A stretch of DNA of 64,000 nucleotides from Ascidia mentula (Eukaryota > Chordata > Ascidiacea > Phlebobranchia > Ascidiidae), in the NCBI GenBank assembly GCA_947561715.1, contig OX387203.1, positions 13,950,001 to 14,014,000 of the forward strand. Reading direction: 5' to 3'. Below the pieces are notes generated by a model, which searched no databases, was not told where the DNA came from, and was given only the letters and a program-made list of their open reading frames with translations. Each line of letters opens with the position of its first letter. Positions within the stretch are counted from its first letter, which is position 1. The position numbers and the translations under genes were made by a program. Positions 24,001 to 32,867 of the stretch are shown here, one piece after another.

Positions 24001-25525
24001 ACCCTCCAGTAAATCATGCATTGGATCAAATGAATAATTTTCTGTAATTTTAAAGTACTTTAAATCAGCCAAACATGATCTACCAGCAACACCCAACTGG
24101 GGAAGGGACCCATTCCCAACAATTAAGTTGTGACTATCAGATGTCCTCAAGTGAAAATTAGACTCTTTAAAAGCAGTTTGGGCTTCCTCTCTGCTTGCAT
24201 AACAAAGTCGACAAAAATAAGTTGCTGATGGTGACTGAAAGCCAAGCATTGCATGAGCCGCAAGTGAGTCTGCCACCAGCATTGTGACAGTGCCCCGCAG
24301 AAATCTAGAATTGATCAAAAGCCCTTCTTCACTTTCAAGTTCATTTATTTCTTTAATAAATGGAGCAAGTATTTTTTTAAATCCATACTTCTTGACATCA
24401 AGAGAGTGTGCTACTGCCAACAAATATATATTTTTCAGTGCAGCATTGCATTCCAAAGGAAAGTTTTGTATGGTGTAATAAAATAGAGCTAGTTCATGCA
24501 CTTTTGTTTTTGAACCAAGGGGATTGACAATTTCAACATCATCGTAATACAGCTGAATTTGTAACGCATTTGGGTCACTTGCAAAAAGAACATGCTTTTT
24601 GTAGGCCTCTCCAGAAGTTTTGTTTGCACTCAGCCATGTTGCTACATCTGTTTGTTCCATAAGTTTTTTTAGAACTTTGGTGATGGAAATATACTGAAAA
24701 GTTTCTGTTACTGAAACAGGAATATGCTTATCCAAATCCCTGTTGTACTTTAAGTCAATTCGGCTGCCTAAAGCCACTTCAGTGGGTTTAACCAATTGCA
24801 AAGTTTCATTGAAAAACTTATTTTGCTTGTATATAGAGTCCATCTGATTGATGGTACTTCTTATCTGACAAAAGATGTTTTCAATAGCTTGCTTTAAGTC
24901 AAGAAGAGATAGCATACATTGCTTCAAAAAACGTACAAACATGACAGTAGTGCATTCATTGATCCCCGGTTTAGATCGCATTTCCAATAAAAATTGCAAG
25001 AGATTGGTTTTCAACAAACCTTGGCTTTCATTATTGCAATTTTCATCTTCCCCAGAAAAACTTGTGTCAGTTTCAACACTACTGCTTGCCAAGAATTCAT
25101 TTTGTATGCCTGATGATAGCACATGGTACTTTTTTAAATGAGATGTGTAATTGCGCAAATAATTAAAGGTGGAAAAACATCCTTGTTGACCACAATCAAT
25201 GTGTCGAAGTTTATTGCTATGATGAAGCCTAAGATGACTTGACAATTGTTTTATTTCTTTGCAGGTAAATCCACATTTGAAAGGGCAGTTATAACTCTCA
25301 CTGTTCATTGTTGTTTATTTTCAAAGTTTTGGATATTAAAGTAGGCAATTTTTGAAAGAGATCAACACTATAAAATATAACCTAAAAACACATATTAATT
25401 AGTACAAGATAATAAACTAACTTACTTCTCATTTTCTCCTCGATAGCATCGTCAATTAACTGTTTATCCTTCAAAAACAGTAGCAGCTCTTCGATGCTAA
25501 ATCGCAAAATCTCTGCCTTCGACAT
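21059..25525 (-). CDS. SAM-domain (SAMD3-like) transposon protein, multi-exon
   Basis: Exon 1 (25525-25426) starts with ATG and ends AGA-A|GTAAGT; exon 2 (22945-22797) follows a TTTCAG acceptor. Joined, they make a sterile alpha motif: FSIEELLLFLKDKQL, then EKIDGQTLFELDENEF and VGQRKTIHRFI. Likely further exons are 22626-22463, 22403-~22342, 22278-22075 (basic, KKRGPKRK), 22019-21849 (ISAILLKYPRF), 21777-21651, 21593-21512 and 21353-~21059 (QPFLVAVG; FEKLFASFWVF). This architecture matches proteins annotated in fish as SAMD3-like. Exons 1-4 join in frame. The joins 4 to 5 and 8 to 9 do not hold frame with the sites I see, and the last exon has a one-base shift in a T run, so the gene may be slightly decayed. 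Role unknown, presumably an accessory to transposition. Confidence 0.7.
22960..25308 (-). CDS. C2H2 zinc-finger, transposase-like protein (782 aa)
   Basis: An uninterrupted ATG-started frame. Residues ~8-60 hold two C2H2-type fingers (CPFKC...HLRLHH and CGQQGC...HLKKYH), presumably for DNA binding. Around residue 250 is YYDDVEIVNPLGSKTKVHEL and around 427 FDPMHDLLEGVAPKEIKL. These are signature blocks of a large uncharacterised family repeated many times in fish and invertebrate genomes; the DxxHDLLEG block resembles that of CACTA transposases. I infer that it is the element's transposase. The TAA lies 15 bp upstream of the 3' splice site of the host SAM gene, and the ATG lies 117 bp inside that intron, so the whole ORF is nested in intron 1. 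It could also be made from a retained-intron or separately initiated transcript. Confidence 0.85.
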   Translation of the reverse strand: MNSESYNCPFKCGFTCKEIKQLSSHLRLHHSNKLRHIDCGQQGCFSTFNYLRNYTSHLKKYHVLSSGIQNEFLASSSVETDTSFSGEDENCNNESQGLLKTNLLQFLLEMRSKPGINECTTVMFVRFLKQCMLSLLDLKQAIENIFCQIRSTINQMDSIYKQNKFFNETLQLVKPTEVALGSRIDLKYNRDLDKHIPVSVTETFQYISITKVLKKLMEQTDVATWLSANKTSGEAYKKHVLFASDPNALQIQLYYDDVEIVNPLGSKTKVHELALFYYTIQNFPLECNAALKNIYLLAVAHSLDVKKYGFKKILAPFIKEINELESEEGLLINSRFLRGTVTMLVADSLAAHAMLGFQSPSATYFCRLCYASREEAQTAFKESNFHLRTSDSHNLIVGNGSLPQLGVAGRSCLADLKYFKITENYSFDPMHDLLEGVAPKEIKLVLHNLAYVQKIITVGQINNRLSSFDFGVVEAKDKPSPNFAEYTLKKLTDSAFRQKAAQTWCFIRHFPLIFGDLLSEDDPLLELILLLLQIMEIVFSSEVSVGQLVQLEDLIFQHHCLFKSLFPDIRLINKHHHMVHYPTCIQMFGPLSLMSCMRYEAKHNIFKKHAHVMCNFKNVTKTLANKHQLQQCFNLTYFNGFKAKIEVGTGSVEQVAGLENADLLLQKFGHLASVFVANKIPFGSISYRRNFVIAIHNINENWPVFGKIAQMFLLPHNKVCFLVCMFKTHGFDNHYYAYALEQSKPPKYMCVMFDLLEKVYPLNLKAPYNYAGQLHYVVMKHV

Positions 25526-25559
25526 CACAAATGTACTAGCCTACGGCGCTTTCAGGTCA

Positions 25560-25760
25560 AATACTTTCGAAGTCTAACTTAGTGATAATGTTCAGGCCTT
25601 CAAATTCCATATCCCGCAGTTTTCGCGCAATAAATATGTCCATGGCGTAATTCAATTTCGATCTCCTCCCATGCGCCAGCCAATCACGTTGTCGGCTGCG
25701 GAGCCCGCGATTTTAAAAAGAGAGAAAGGTTCTCCTATTTCGCGGCGAAAAAAAGGGTTG
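25560..25760 (-). promoter_or_regulatory. Possible promoter of the transposon genes
   Basis: Upstream of the SAM gene start are TTTTCGCGC (25620-25628) and the palindromic TTTCGCGGCGAAA (25738-25750). Both resemble E2F-type TTTSGCGC sites, in a locally GC-rich stretch unlike the rest of the element. I infer a cell-cycle-linked promoter, without further support. Confidence 0.3.
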
Positions 25761-25907
25761 AGCGAAAGCTTCGCTTGTCTCTAAGCGACAGGCGGGAATT
25801 TCGCTCGTTGCCTCCCGCCGGAGAGAAGAAATGAGCGAAGTTTTTTTAGAGTGTACTTTTCCCTTGTCATAAATTGCTTTTGACTTCAAATTATTTTTGC
25901 AGGCTAT

Positions 25908-26140
25908 TTGTGGATGTGGTATGCAAGTGGCCTGGCTCATGTCATGATTCATTCATTATGCGACAATCAAATGTGTACCAGGAGTTTGAGAGTGGAAAAT
26001 ATCACGATGACATTTTGCTGGGTCTCCTAACATTAACATAAATAAAGCTTTGTTGTTTAGGGCATTTGGTGTTTTAAAACAGAGTTGGAGAGTTATTGAT
26101 CACACATGTGTTGTTTCATTCTGCACAATGTGCGGGGAAC
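25908..26140 (+). pseudogene. PIF/Harbinger transposase relic, C-terminal half
   Basis: After a TTTTTGCAG acceptor-like site the text reads FVDVVCKWPGSCHDSFIMRQ, the second catalytic block of HARBI1-like transposases (Asp in CHDS). Later come FGVLKQSWRV and CCFILHNV, the C-terminal signature. The blocks lie in different frames and about 20 residues (the usual Glu region) are missing or unreadable. This half is cut from 20450-20898 by the 4,953-bp transposon. It is dead independently of that insertion. Confidence 0.65.
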
Positions 26141-26606
26141 ATTTATCTTTGGCTTGCAAAAAAAATAAAAAATACTGATAGCAAAATTGATGAAAGTAGC
26201 AGTCTTCTACAATGGCTTCATAGCTCACCAATAAAGAATGTTTCAGATGAATCCAATGAGCCTCGAAGCATTTTGGAACATGATAATGACACTTTGTTAA
26301 ATGAAGAAGAACCCAGTTTAAATGATGAAGAAACACAATTGATGGCTGAAAGTATGCCCTATGATGAACGTCGATCACTAATAAAATCAATTTCAGGAAA
26401 GGACCGGGCACAAACTATTCTTGAAACATTTCCTCAATATTGTAAAGCTTCAGAGGTATGTACAAACATTTACAAATAATCTTCGGATATTGTTGTGTGG
26501 TAAAATTTATTTTGGGTCTTTTCTAAAAAACTAAGACACAAATAACACATAAAGCAAAAAAAAAATCAAACTTACCTTGTGACAAAAAATCATAAAAAAA
26601 ATGTAT

Positions 26607-26643
26607 TAACCATTTTGACTGTCATATGACAAACCTTTATCAG
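26607..26643 (-). other. Degenerate hammerhead/PLE-like end
   Basis: Read on the minus strand: CTGATAA, a hairpin around GTCATATGAC and then AAAATGGTTAATAC. This resembles PLE ends with CTGATGA...GAAA but has lost two core positions. It lies inside the SAM-like fragment's intron-like gap. Confidence 0.3.
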
Positions 26644-26844
26644 GGTTCTGATGAAACAATATAAACATGTTTTGTGTAGTTTTCAAAAACTTGTTGTAAA
26701 GTGTGTTCATTTTGGTATCTGTTTAAATTGCTTCGTCATAAGTCAAAGCCTCAATAAAATCTTGTAGCATGTTTAGACAAAACAATAGGAAATAAATAAT
26801 TTGTCAAATTATGCTGCAACATATTTGCATTATGATTTTCCTGA

Positions 26845-26931
26845 CAGTTCTTTAATACACTGCAACAATATATATATTATGCTTGGCTGTATCTGACATG
26901 CTTATATGTTTTGCAGTGTATTAAAGAACTG
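26845..26931. repeat. 21-bp perfect inverted repeat, 45-bp loop
   Basis: CAGTTCTTTAATACACTGCAA (26845-26865) is the exact reverse complement of 26911-26931, forming an ~87-nt hairpin. The right arm overlaps the acceptor and start of a putative exon (TTTTGCAG|TG). It could be a microRNA-like hairpin, a small MITE or a local inversion. Confidence 0.6.
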
Positions 26932-27394
26932 ACCTATATCATGGGAAAGCCTAAAAAATATGTGTTCGCACAGGGCATTTTGCTCCAAAATGTATGTAAT
27001 TGAGTTTAATGGAAATGTGGAGCATGTACGGTCTAAACAGCCTATACTAGCAGTCCCAGGATCACCATGTGCTCCCGGAAAGCGGGTATTTTGTTATGTT
27101 GACAGTTGTGATCTATTCTATTCACTTTTGTACCTTCATGCTGTATATTATATTCTGGATGTTGAATACCCCAGAGAGGCAAAAGTTTTGTATGGCTTTT
27201 TGGAGTGTTTGTTGTTAGGAAATGTCAATGAGCAGTTACAGAGCATTAATATCATTATTTTAGACCTAAATTTAGTATGTTTATGTTAAGAAAACTAATG
27301 TTCTAAAAAATGCATTATACTTAGGCGACTAAAAAAAATATTTTAGCCTGACTTAAGGTAATGTAGTTTTGTACTTATAATAAAACAATATTTT

Positions 27395-27690
27395 TTCCAG
27401 TGTACTTTCTAAGCTAAATTTATGTACAAAACTTACTATTAAAAGGTTACATTTAAAACTACAGTTCAACATAGCATCCATGCAGAAGGCATATATGCTT
27501 TGCAAGTGGACATCAAAAAAGAAATATATTCACAATTAAAGCGATTTACGGAGGCTATGAGTAATTGAGGACATTCATTGAAACAGTGATAAACGCGCGT
27601 TAAATTAATCAAAAAAACTGCCGTTTACTGCGCAAAAAGTTACCAAACCCTGCTGCAGTCAGTTTAAGGACCACCTATTTTGATGGCCCA
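27395..27690 (+). repeat. Interspersed repeat R1, copy 2
   Basis: Matches 3985-4545 with internal loss of the segment that contains the PLE insertion in copy 1. The shared terminus is AAGGACCACCTATTTTG. Confidence 0.6.
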
Positions 27691-27699
27691 AAGTGCTCG

Positions 27700-28390
27700 G
27701 CCTGCGTCATTTGCGTCACTTCCATATTTGGTAACATGGCCCAAATACATGGACACATAGTATTGTCGAACCCTGCAGCTAAGGGCAATTGTGGTCTGCG
27801 AATCACCCTTTGCAAAGTAGCTAAAATAATTTACAAACGTGTATTTGACTAACCCGGTTTACGAACTCAAAACATACCTTTATGTGATTGTAAGTCTGAC
27901 TTTTCTCCAATAAGTGTGTTTTGTAACATAATGACAAAAGATAGATAGGCGTATTACTTTTGTTTAGCGCCATTGAACTATTGTAAGCTTCACGTTCGTT
28001 CCTTTCACCTTTTCACCGACGAGACGTTACAGGAAACAGTGGCCATTTGTATGCAGCTCACTTTGGAGTAACCAAGGTTACAGGATGCACCTGACTGAAA
28101 AGGTTATGGGTTTGAATGACAGTAATTAACGTAAACATATAAATTGAAATTATTTACGTCAGTTTTTCTTTTTTTCAACTTCAATTAAAAAAAGTGCCAC
28201 TACTTATACTGGGAGACCCAGCATATCCACTTTCGCCATGGTTAATGAAGTGTCTGCATATTTGTGGAAAATGTGTATTAAATCCTCTCTCTTATACGAT
28301 TGTGCTTCTTTTTCCAAACTGAAGCCTTGTAGTGGCCTAAACCTCCATGTCGTTTGGACGCACAACTCGCATATTCGACCAGCATGCTTT
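27700..28390. other. No recognisable gene
   Basis: AT-rich sequence without domain-bearing frames or visible repeat ends. Confidence 0.35.
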
Positions 28391-28439
28391 TAAAACTGTA
28401 CCAAGTTTGGTTGTGTACTGCAACTGTGTTCAGTTAGAC

Positions 28440-29470
28440 AGCGAGTTTCCTGCAGTTTTGTCAAAGTTTAGCAAAGATCTGTTGACTAACAGAGGTTCCT
28501 TGACCTTTCTAATAAACGGCTGTTCCTCGCACAAATGCTGATAACAAACTTCACATCTTACCATTGCACCATCATTATCCAAATGAAATTCAAACCCGGA
28601 CCCTTTAATTTCATCTAAACATTTTGCATCTTCCAGAACTCTTTAGTTAGTCACATCCTCAGCTTTGTGTATTCGATAATTTTCATTGTTTTTCACCAGC
28701 TCGTCAAGTTTGTCGTTCATTTGACGCATTAGAACAGGGGTCGGCAACCTTTTGCTAGTCACGGGCCAAATGTCGAGTGTACAACTCTTTGGCGCGCCGA
28801 AATTTTCATTAATACTATAATTCACACTCACTTCAATATATTACGCTACATTGCTGCAATCTCAATCATACCAATCACAAAATGTATTCACACTTCAACA
28901 ACACAGCATTAATGTGACACTTGATGCTGCTTGCTTTTTGAAAGTTTTTCAACATCTGGCGACAAGTCAGATACGCCATAGTACGAGGTACTTATGGCGT
29001 AACATAACCACAATTTTTTCAAACAGTGCTAACACTGCACTTTGTTTCCAATAGCGGGCCGTAGGTTGCCGACCCTTGCATTAGAACATCCTGTCCAAAC
29101 GACGTGGCTGCAGTAGACGGACCACTGTCGCTTGCTATCTGAAATCCTAGAGTAGATTGGACCGTTGCAGAACTTGCCACTGATTCAGGCGCAGTCGATT
29201 CTTCTGCGATTAAAATGGAAGCAGATGTAACATCGTATGTGTCTGCAAGAGTTCATGTCAGCTTTGCTTTTCTTGCTTCCACTGCCTTATAAGTCGTTTT
29301 GTACAATGCACTTTTTAAGGTCATACAAAGCATCATTTTTGTGCACCGATTTGTCGTGTCTCTTTCGCGACGCAGGATTGCCGCGGGATATTTTTGCTCT
29401 GGATGTGGTTGAAGTAAGGTTGTTGCTTGTCTTTTCATAATAAAACGAAGGCATACACTTTTGTTTTTCA
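28440..29470 (-). pseudogene. Unrecognised protein relic, split by a hAT MITE
   Basis: On the minus strand, coding-like text runs from ~29440 (RRERDTTNRCTKMM) through a Ser/Ala-rich stretch at 29100-29230 (ASSATVQSTLGFQIASDSG). It resumes across the MITE at 28727 with MRQMNDKLDELVKNNENYRI and then a Cys-His segment CEVCYQHLCE (about 28575-28545). Removing the 344-bp MITE and one duplication joins VLMRQMND directly to the upstream text in frame. A few stops occur elsewhere. The C..C and coiled-coil-like segments do not identify a family for me. Confidence 0.4.
28735..29078. mobile_element. hAT-type MITE, 344 bp, perfect 8-bp TSD
   Basis: The ends are inverted repeats, CAGGGGTCGGCAACCT at the left and the complement of CAAGGGTCGGCAACCT at the right. 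The 8-bp duplication CATTAGAA occurs at 28727-28734 and 29079-29086. The CAG/CAA terminus with the GGTCGGCAACC core and an 8-bp duplication is typical of non-autonomous hAT elements. No coding capacity. Confidence 0.85.
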
Positions 29471-29479
29471 TGAGAAGAT

Positions 29480-30050
29480 GACTTGCTCGGCGATTTTGCT
29501 ATGCATCCTTTACATTTATAGAGTAAAACAAAACTACATCACACACGAAATGTGGCAAATTTTAGAGGAGTTTTCGTCGCGAAGTAGTATCCACATACCA
29601 AAAAACGTATGAGACTAGAAGTTACAAGACCACGTTGAAGAATTCTTCCAGGAAGTCGTAGTGAGTTTGAAGGTCTGCACTGACGGAATCGATCACTACC
29701 GCGGTGGATTTGATTTAAAAGTGTTATGCATGTGTTTTATATCAATGCTGTTACTACGATTTCTTCACTTGTTCATATTGGTGTTTGATTGACTTCACAG
29801 ATCAATGCAATCCGCCCTGCAGCTTCATCAAGATTATCACCCCTTAAATGCAGTGGGAGGTGCGTTACGTTGTAAAATCTTTTCTAGATAGATAGGAAAT
29901 GCTGCTATCATATCGTTAAAACCTTGCACGTTTCCAGAGAGATGTCGTCATCTGCGCAGCCAAATCACATAAAACGATGATAACGAAAAAAGTTTATTTT
30001 ATTTTGAAAAATTGATCCAAAACGTAAACACGGCACTTACCTTAGATTCT
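29480..30050. other. No recognisable gene
   Basis: No domain or repeat structure was recognised in this AT-rich interval. Confidence 0.35.
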
Positions 30051-30054
30051 TCAC

Positions 30055-30393
30055 GAATAAGTGTGAAGAATCGCCATCAGTACTTTATGACGTGAAAGGA
30101 AGGTTTTATTCAAGAGATTCGACTGGCCAGGGTTGGATGCTTGGTTTGGTTGTTGGTCTTGCACGTGGGCTTACGGGTCGTGGTCGTGCGCACGCGGAAC
30201 GATTTTATTGTGAATAAGTGTGAAGAATCGCCATCAGTACTTTATGACGTGAAAGGAAGGTTTTATTCAAGAGATTCGACTGGCCAGGGTTGGATGCTTG
30301 GTTTGGTTGTTGCTTTCACCAAAATATTTGTTGTTGGTCTTGCACGTGGGCTTACGGGTCGTGGTCGTGCGCACGCGGAAAGATTTTATTGTG
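30055..30393 (+). repeat. Tandem duplication (157-bp unit, two copies)
   Basis: Unit 1 (30055-30211) starts GAATAAGTGTGAAGAATCGC and is repeated from 30212. Unit 2 holds an extra ~24 bp (CTTTCACCAAAATATTTG and a short repeat) and ends near 30393. The unit is GC-richer than its surroundings (GTGGGCTTACGGGTCGTGG). A 90-codon frame crosses unit 2, but no domain is seen. Confidence 0.8.
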
Positions 30394-30404
30394 AATATAT
30401 TTTT

Positions 30405-30812
30405 CCATTTTGATGGGTAACAAGGCCTTTCTCATCCTTTTACCCATGGATTTTATGTTGAACTGCAGTTTTGACCTTTTAATGGTAAGTTTCGTACATA
30501 CAGGAGTGCTGTGGATGGATTGGTAACCAAATGAAAGTTTTTGCATGTTCATTCAATATCTGGTAGTACAAATTGGAAAACACAATAGCTTTTTCCACGG
30601 TCTAGATAACTGCATCAGATTATGAAACTAATAGTTGCTGCAGTTGAAACACATCCAATGATTTTTTTGTGTCAAATTTTCCCAGATCCACAGCTAACAC
30701 AATGACTAACTGTTGTGGATTACTAACAAAGGGTTCTGAAGTCAAAGTACATTTAAATTGTTGAACATACTTGGATTATAAGGACAATGCAAAACATTCA
30801 TAATTTTGTCCA
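30405..30812 (-). repeat. Interspersed repeat R1, copy 3
   Basis: The reverse complement matches about 3550-4080 and the sequence around 4310-4325 of copy 1. The PLE insertion of copy 1 (4089-4281) is absent here, supporting its being a later arrival in copy 1. Confidence 0.6.
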
Positions 30813-30849
30813 CCCCTTGTGTTGTTTGGTTATAATGTATGTCGGCAGT

Positions 30850-32370
30850 CATCTAGCAGTTGGTTCCACAATAAAACGTGCTTTGCTTTTTGTTCTAAGG
30901 ATTAAACCACCAGGATCACAGAAAGCAGATTTTCTTTAACAATCATATGTAGCAGGTAAGCATTCACTTTGATGATGAATGCTTAATCCTAGGTATATCG
31001 AAGAGTTAGAAACTGTTAGTATCGAAATAGTAACAATGGCATCTGAATTAATGTTTACCAATACATTTCGTCACTTTTTTCAAGTTAAAAATGCCCCTAG
31101 GTCAAATCAGGATGTTCCAGCGCACTATTACTGCGTACAGACAAGGCGGAGACACTGACACGTTTTTATCGGGTTCGCAAGCGAGTTAATTGTTTTATTA
31201 CAATGGGACAAAATGTACAATAAGTTTGATCAATATCTTGTCAATGTCAGCTTCGACAGAAGAAGTGCTCATCTTGAACAGTTTCATTTTAGAACTGCTT
31301 ACAGCAGTTTGTGCTTCCGAAAGGCGAGATCATTTTCCTCGCGCGATTTGTGTAGCCTTTGTAAATACACGTAGCCTTTGTAAAGCTTGAGATCTACACT
31401 ACAGAAAATCAACATCGAGTTCCTCCGCTCTCTTCCTTTCTGTTGTTCTTTGGTTGCCTCTGAGGCTCACCGCCGTCAGCTGAATCTTTTGTTTTTAGAA
31501 CGCCTCACGTTATGAGTACGCGTGCCAATATTGGCTTTACTGTAGGACATGAAATCCTTTTCTTTTACATGCCAGTGAAATTAATCCTCACAGGCTCATT
31601 TTGTATAAATAGAACTCGTCGAGCTCTTTCATTTGGCTTGCTGCTTGCTTTAAACTCAAGGCTTTAGCCTCACTTTTGGAGAAAGACAAATCCTTATGAA
31701 GCCGCAAAACGATATTTCGTTGGAACTTGGAAGAGAGAAATTACATTAAATTGCAAATAGCACAGTGGTATGCCAGTTAGAGCTAAGAGAAATAACCAAA
31801 CCAAACATTCCCCGATTCGTTTAATTTGAAGGAGAGTGTTGTCATACAGAGAGGACCTGAGGGCGAAAACCGTCACGCAAGTAAGATCCGAATTCGTGCA
31901 CAACCAAAATGGACTTGTTCAAAGAGATTATCAAAAACACATTGAGAGCGGTATACAAGAATTGAAGCTTCAATGTTTTTAACGAAAAAAGTTTCTTTAG
32001 AAAACCGGCGGAAACCAAAAATCAACAACAATTATGAAAACAAACATTTAATAAAGTATCTTTGTTGAAAGCCGTGTTTCTCAAACTTTTTTTTTCAACG
32101 CCCCCCAAAACACCTTATTCATATAACAACGCCCAACAGAACAGACAAAAAACATAACGAATTTATTTGTTGCATGTCAATTAATGCGATGGGTGAAGTT
32201 GGTGGAATGACACCAATTTCGTCTGATTTCTAATATTTCAATGCCAAACTCAAACATGTAACCATACCACCGAAAATCCTAATTTTATTTTCGTGCAGCA
32301 TTTAGCGTTGGTTGATTGTGACGTCATAATCAATAACTTCTAGTTCAACATACGAGGAAGGCCTTTTTGG
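30850..32370. other. No recognisable gene
   Basis: Short open frames only. TTTCTCAAACTTTTT at about 32080-32094 resembles a hAT terminus, but no partner was found. Confidence 0.35.
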
Positions 32371-32867
32371 GCCAGTGATTCCCAACATTTTTATGGTTGC
32401 GTACCACTTGGAGGTAAAACAATTTCGTCGTGTGCACCTTATTGAGTATTAGTAAGTAACCTAGGGGATGAATTATAGAAAATTTTGAAATCAGTTACGG
32501 TGATCACGCACCACCACCGAGTGTTACAGCGACGGTTCGTTTTGGTTTTTATATGCGTTACCGCCACTTGCCTTGTGACGTAACAATGTATATGCTGGCC
32601 ACGTAACTCAAATGAATATGTTTGTAGCTAGAAAACGTGTTCTATGTCTGCTTGGTAACTTAGGTTGTTAAATGGACAGATTATGACCCTAACAATGCTT
32701 AATAAAGTACGAAATAATTTTATTTACAGCAAATAACATGTTCATGTCGAGGCGAGACGAAACTGCGTTCAGCCTCGCACGTTGTACACGGCATCGTAAC
32801 ACTTTGTCCGAATTTGGAAGTAACAGCGAAGAGGTGTCATCATCGGCAAAACATTTCTGAACTGTTT

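Larger units (their letters stand above)
20901..25853 (-). mobile_element. CMC/EnSpm-like DNA transposon with SAM and zinc-finger genes
   Basis: Terminal inverted repeats begin CACTCTAAAAAAA (20901-20913, complement at 25841-25853). Both ends have GAGCGAAA-type subterminal repeats, and TA flanks each side (20899-20900, 25854-25855), read as a 2-bp target duplication. The element carries two minus-strand genes, the 782-codon ORF (22960-25308) and a multi-exon SAM-domain gene (about 21059-25525). CAC ends and the transposase signature suggest the CMC (CACTA/Mirage/Chapaev) group, but the assignment is tentative. It sits in, or at the edge of, a Harbinger transposase intron. The long open frame implies a young or recently active copy. 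Confidence 0.8.
26190..27290 (+). pseudogene. Divergent SAM-transposon gene fragment, plus strand
   Basis: Codons at about 26345-26455 (YDERRSLIKSISGKD, then QTILETFPQY) end at a GAG|GTATGT donor and correspond to the ISAILLKYPRF exon of the SAM gene. Codons at 27030-27230 (QPILAVPGSP...FCYVDSCDLFYSLLYLHAVY) correspond to its last exon (QPFLVAVG...FEKLFASFWVF). This is a second, clearly different member of the same family in opposite orientation, lacking SAM, zinc-finger and transposase parts. An acceptor-like TTTTGCAG stands at 26907-26914. I judge it a truncated relic or an exapted fragment. Confidence 0.5.
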
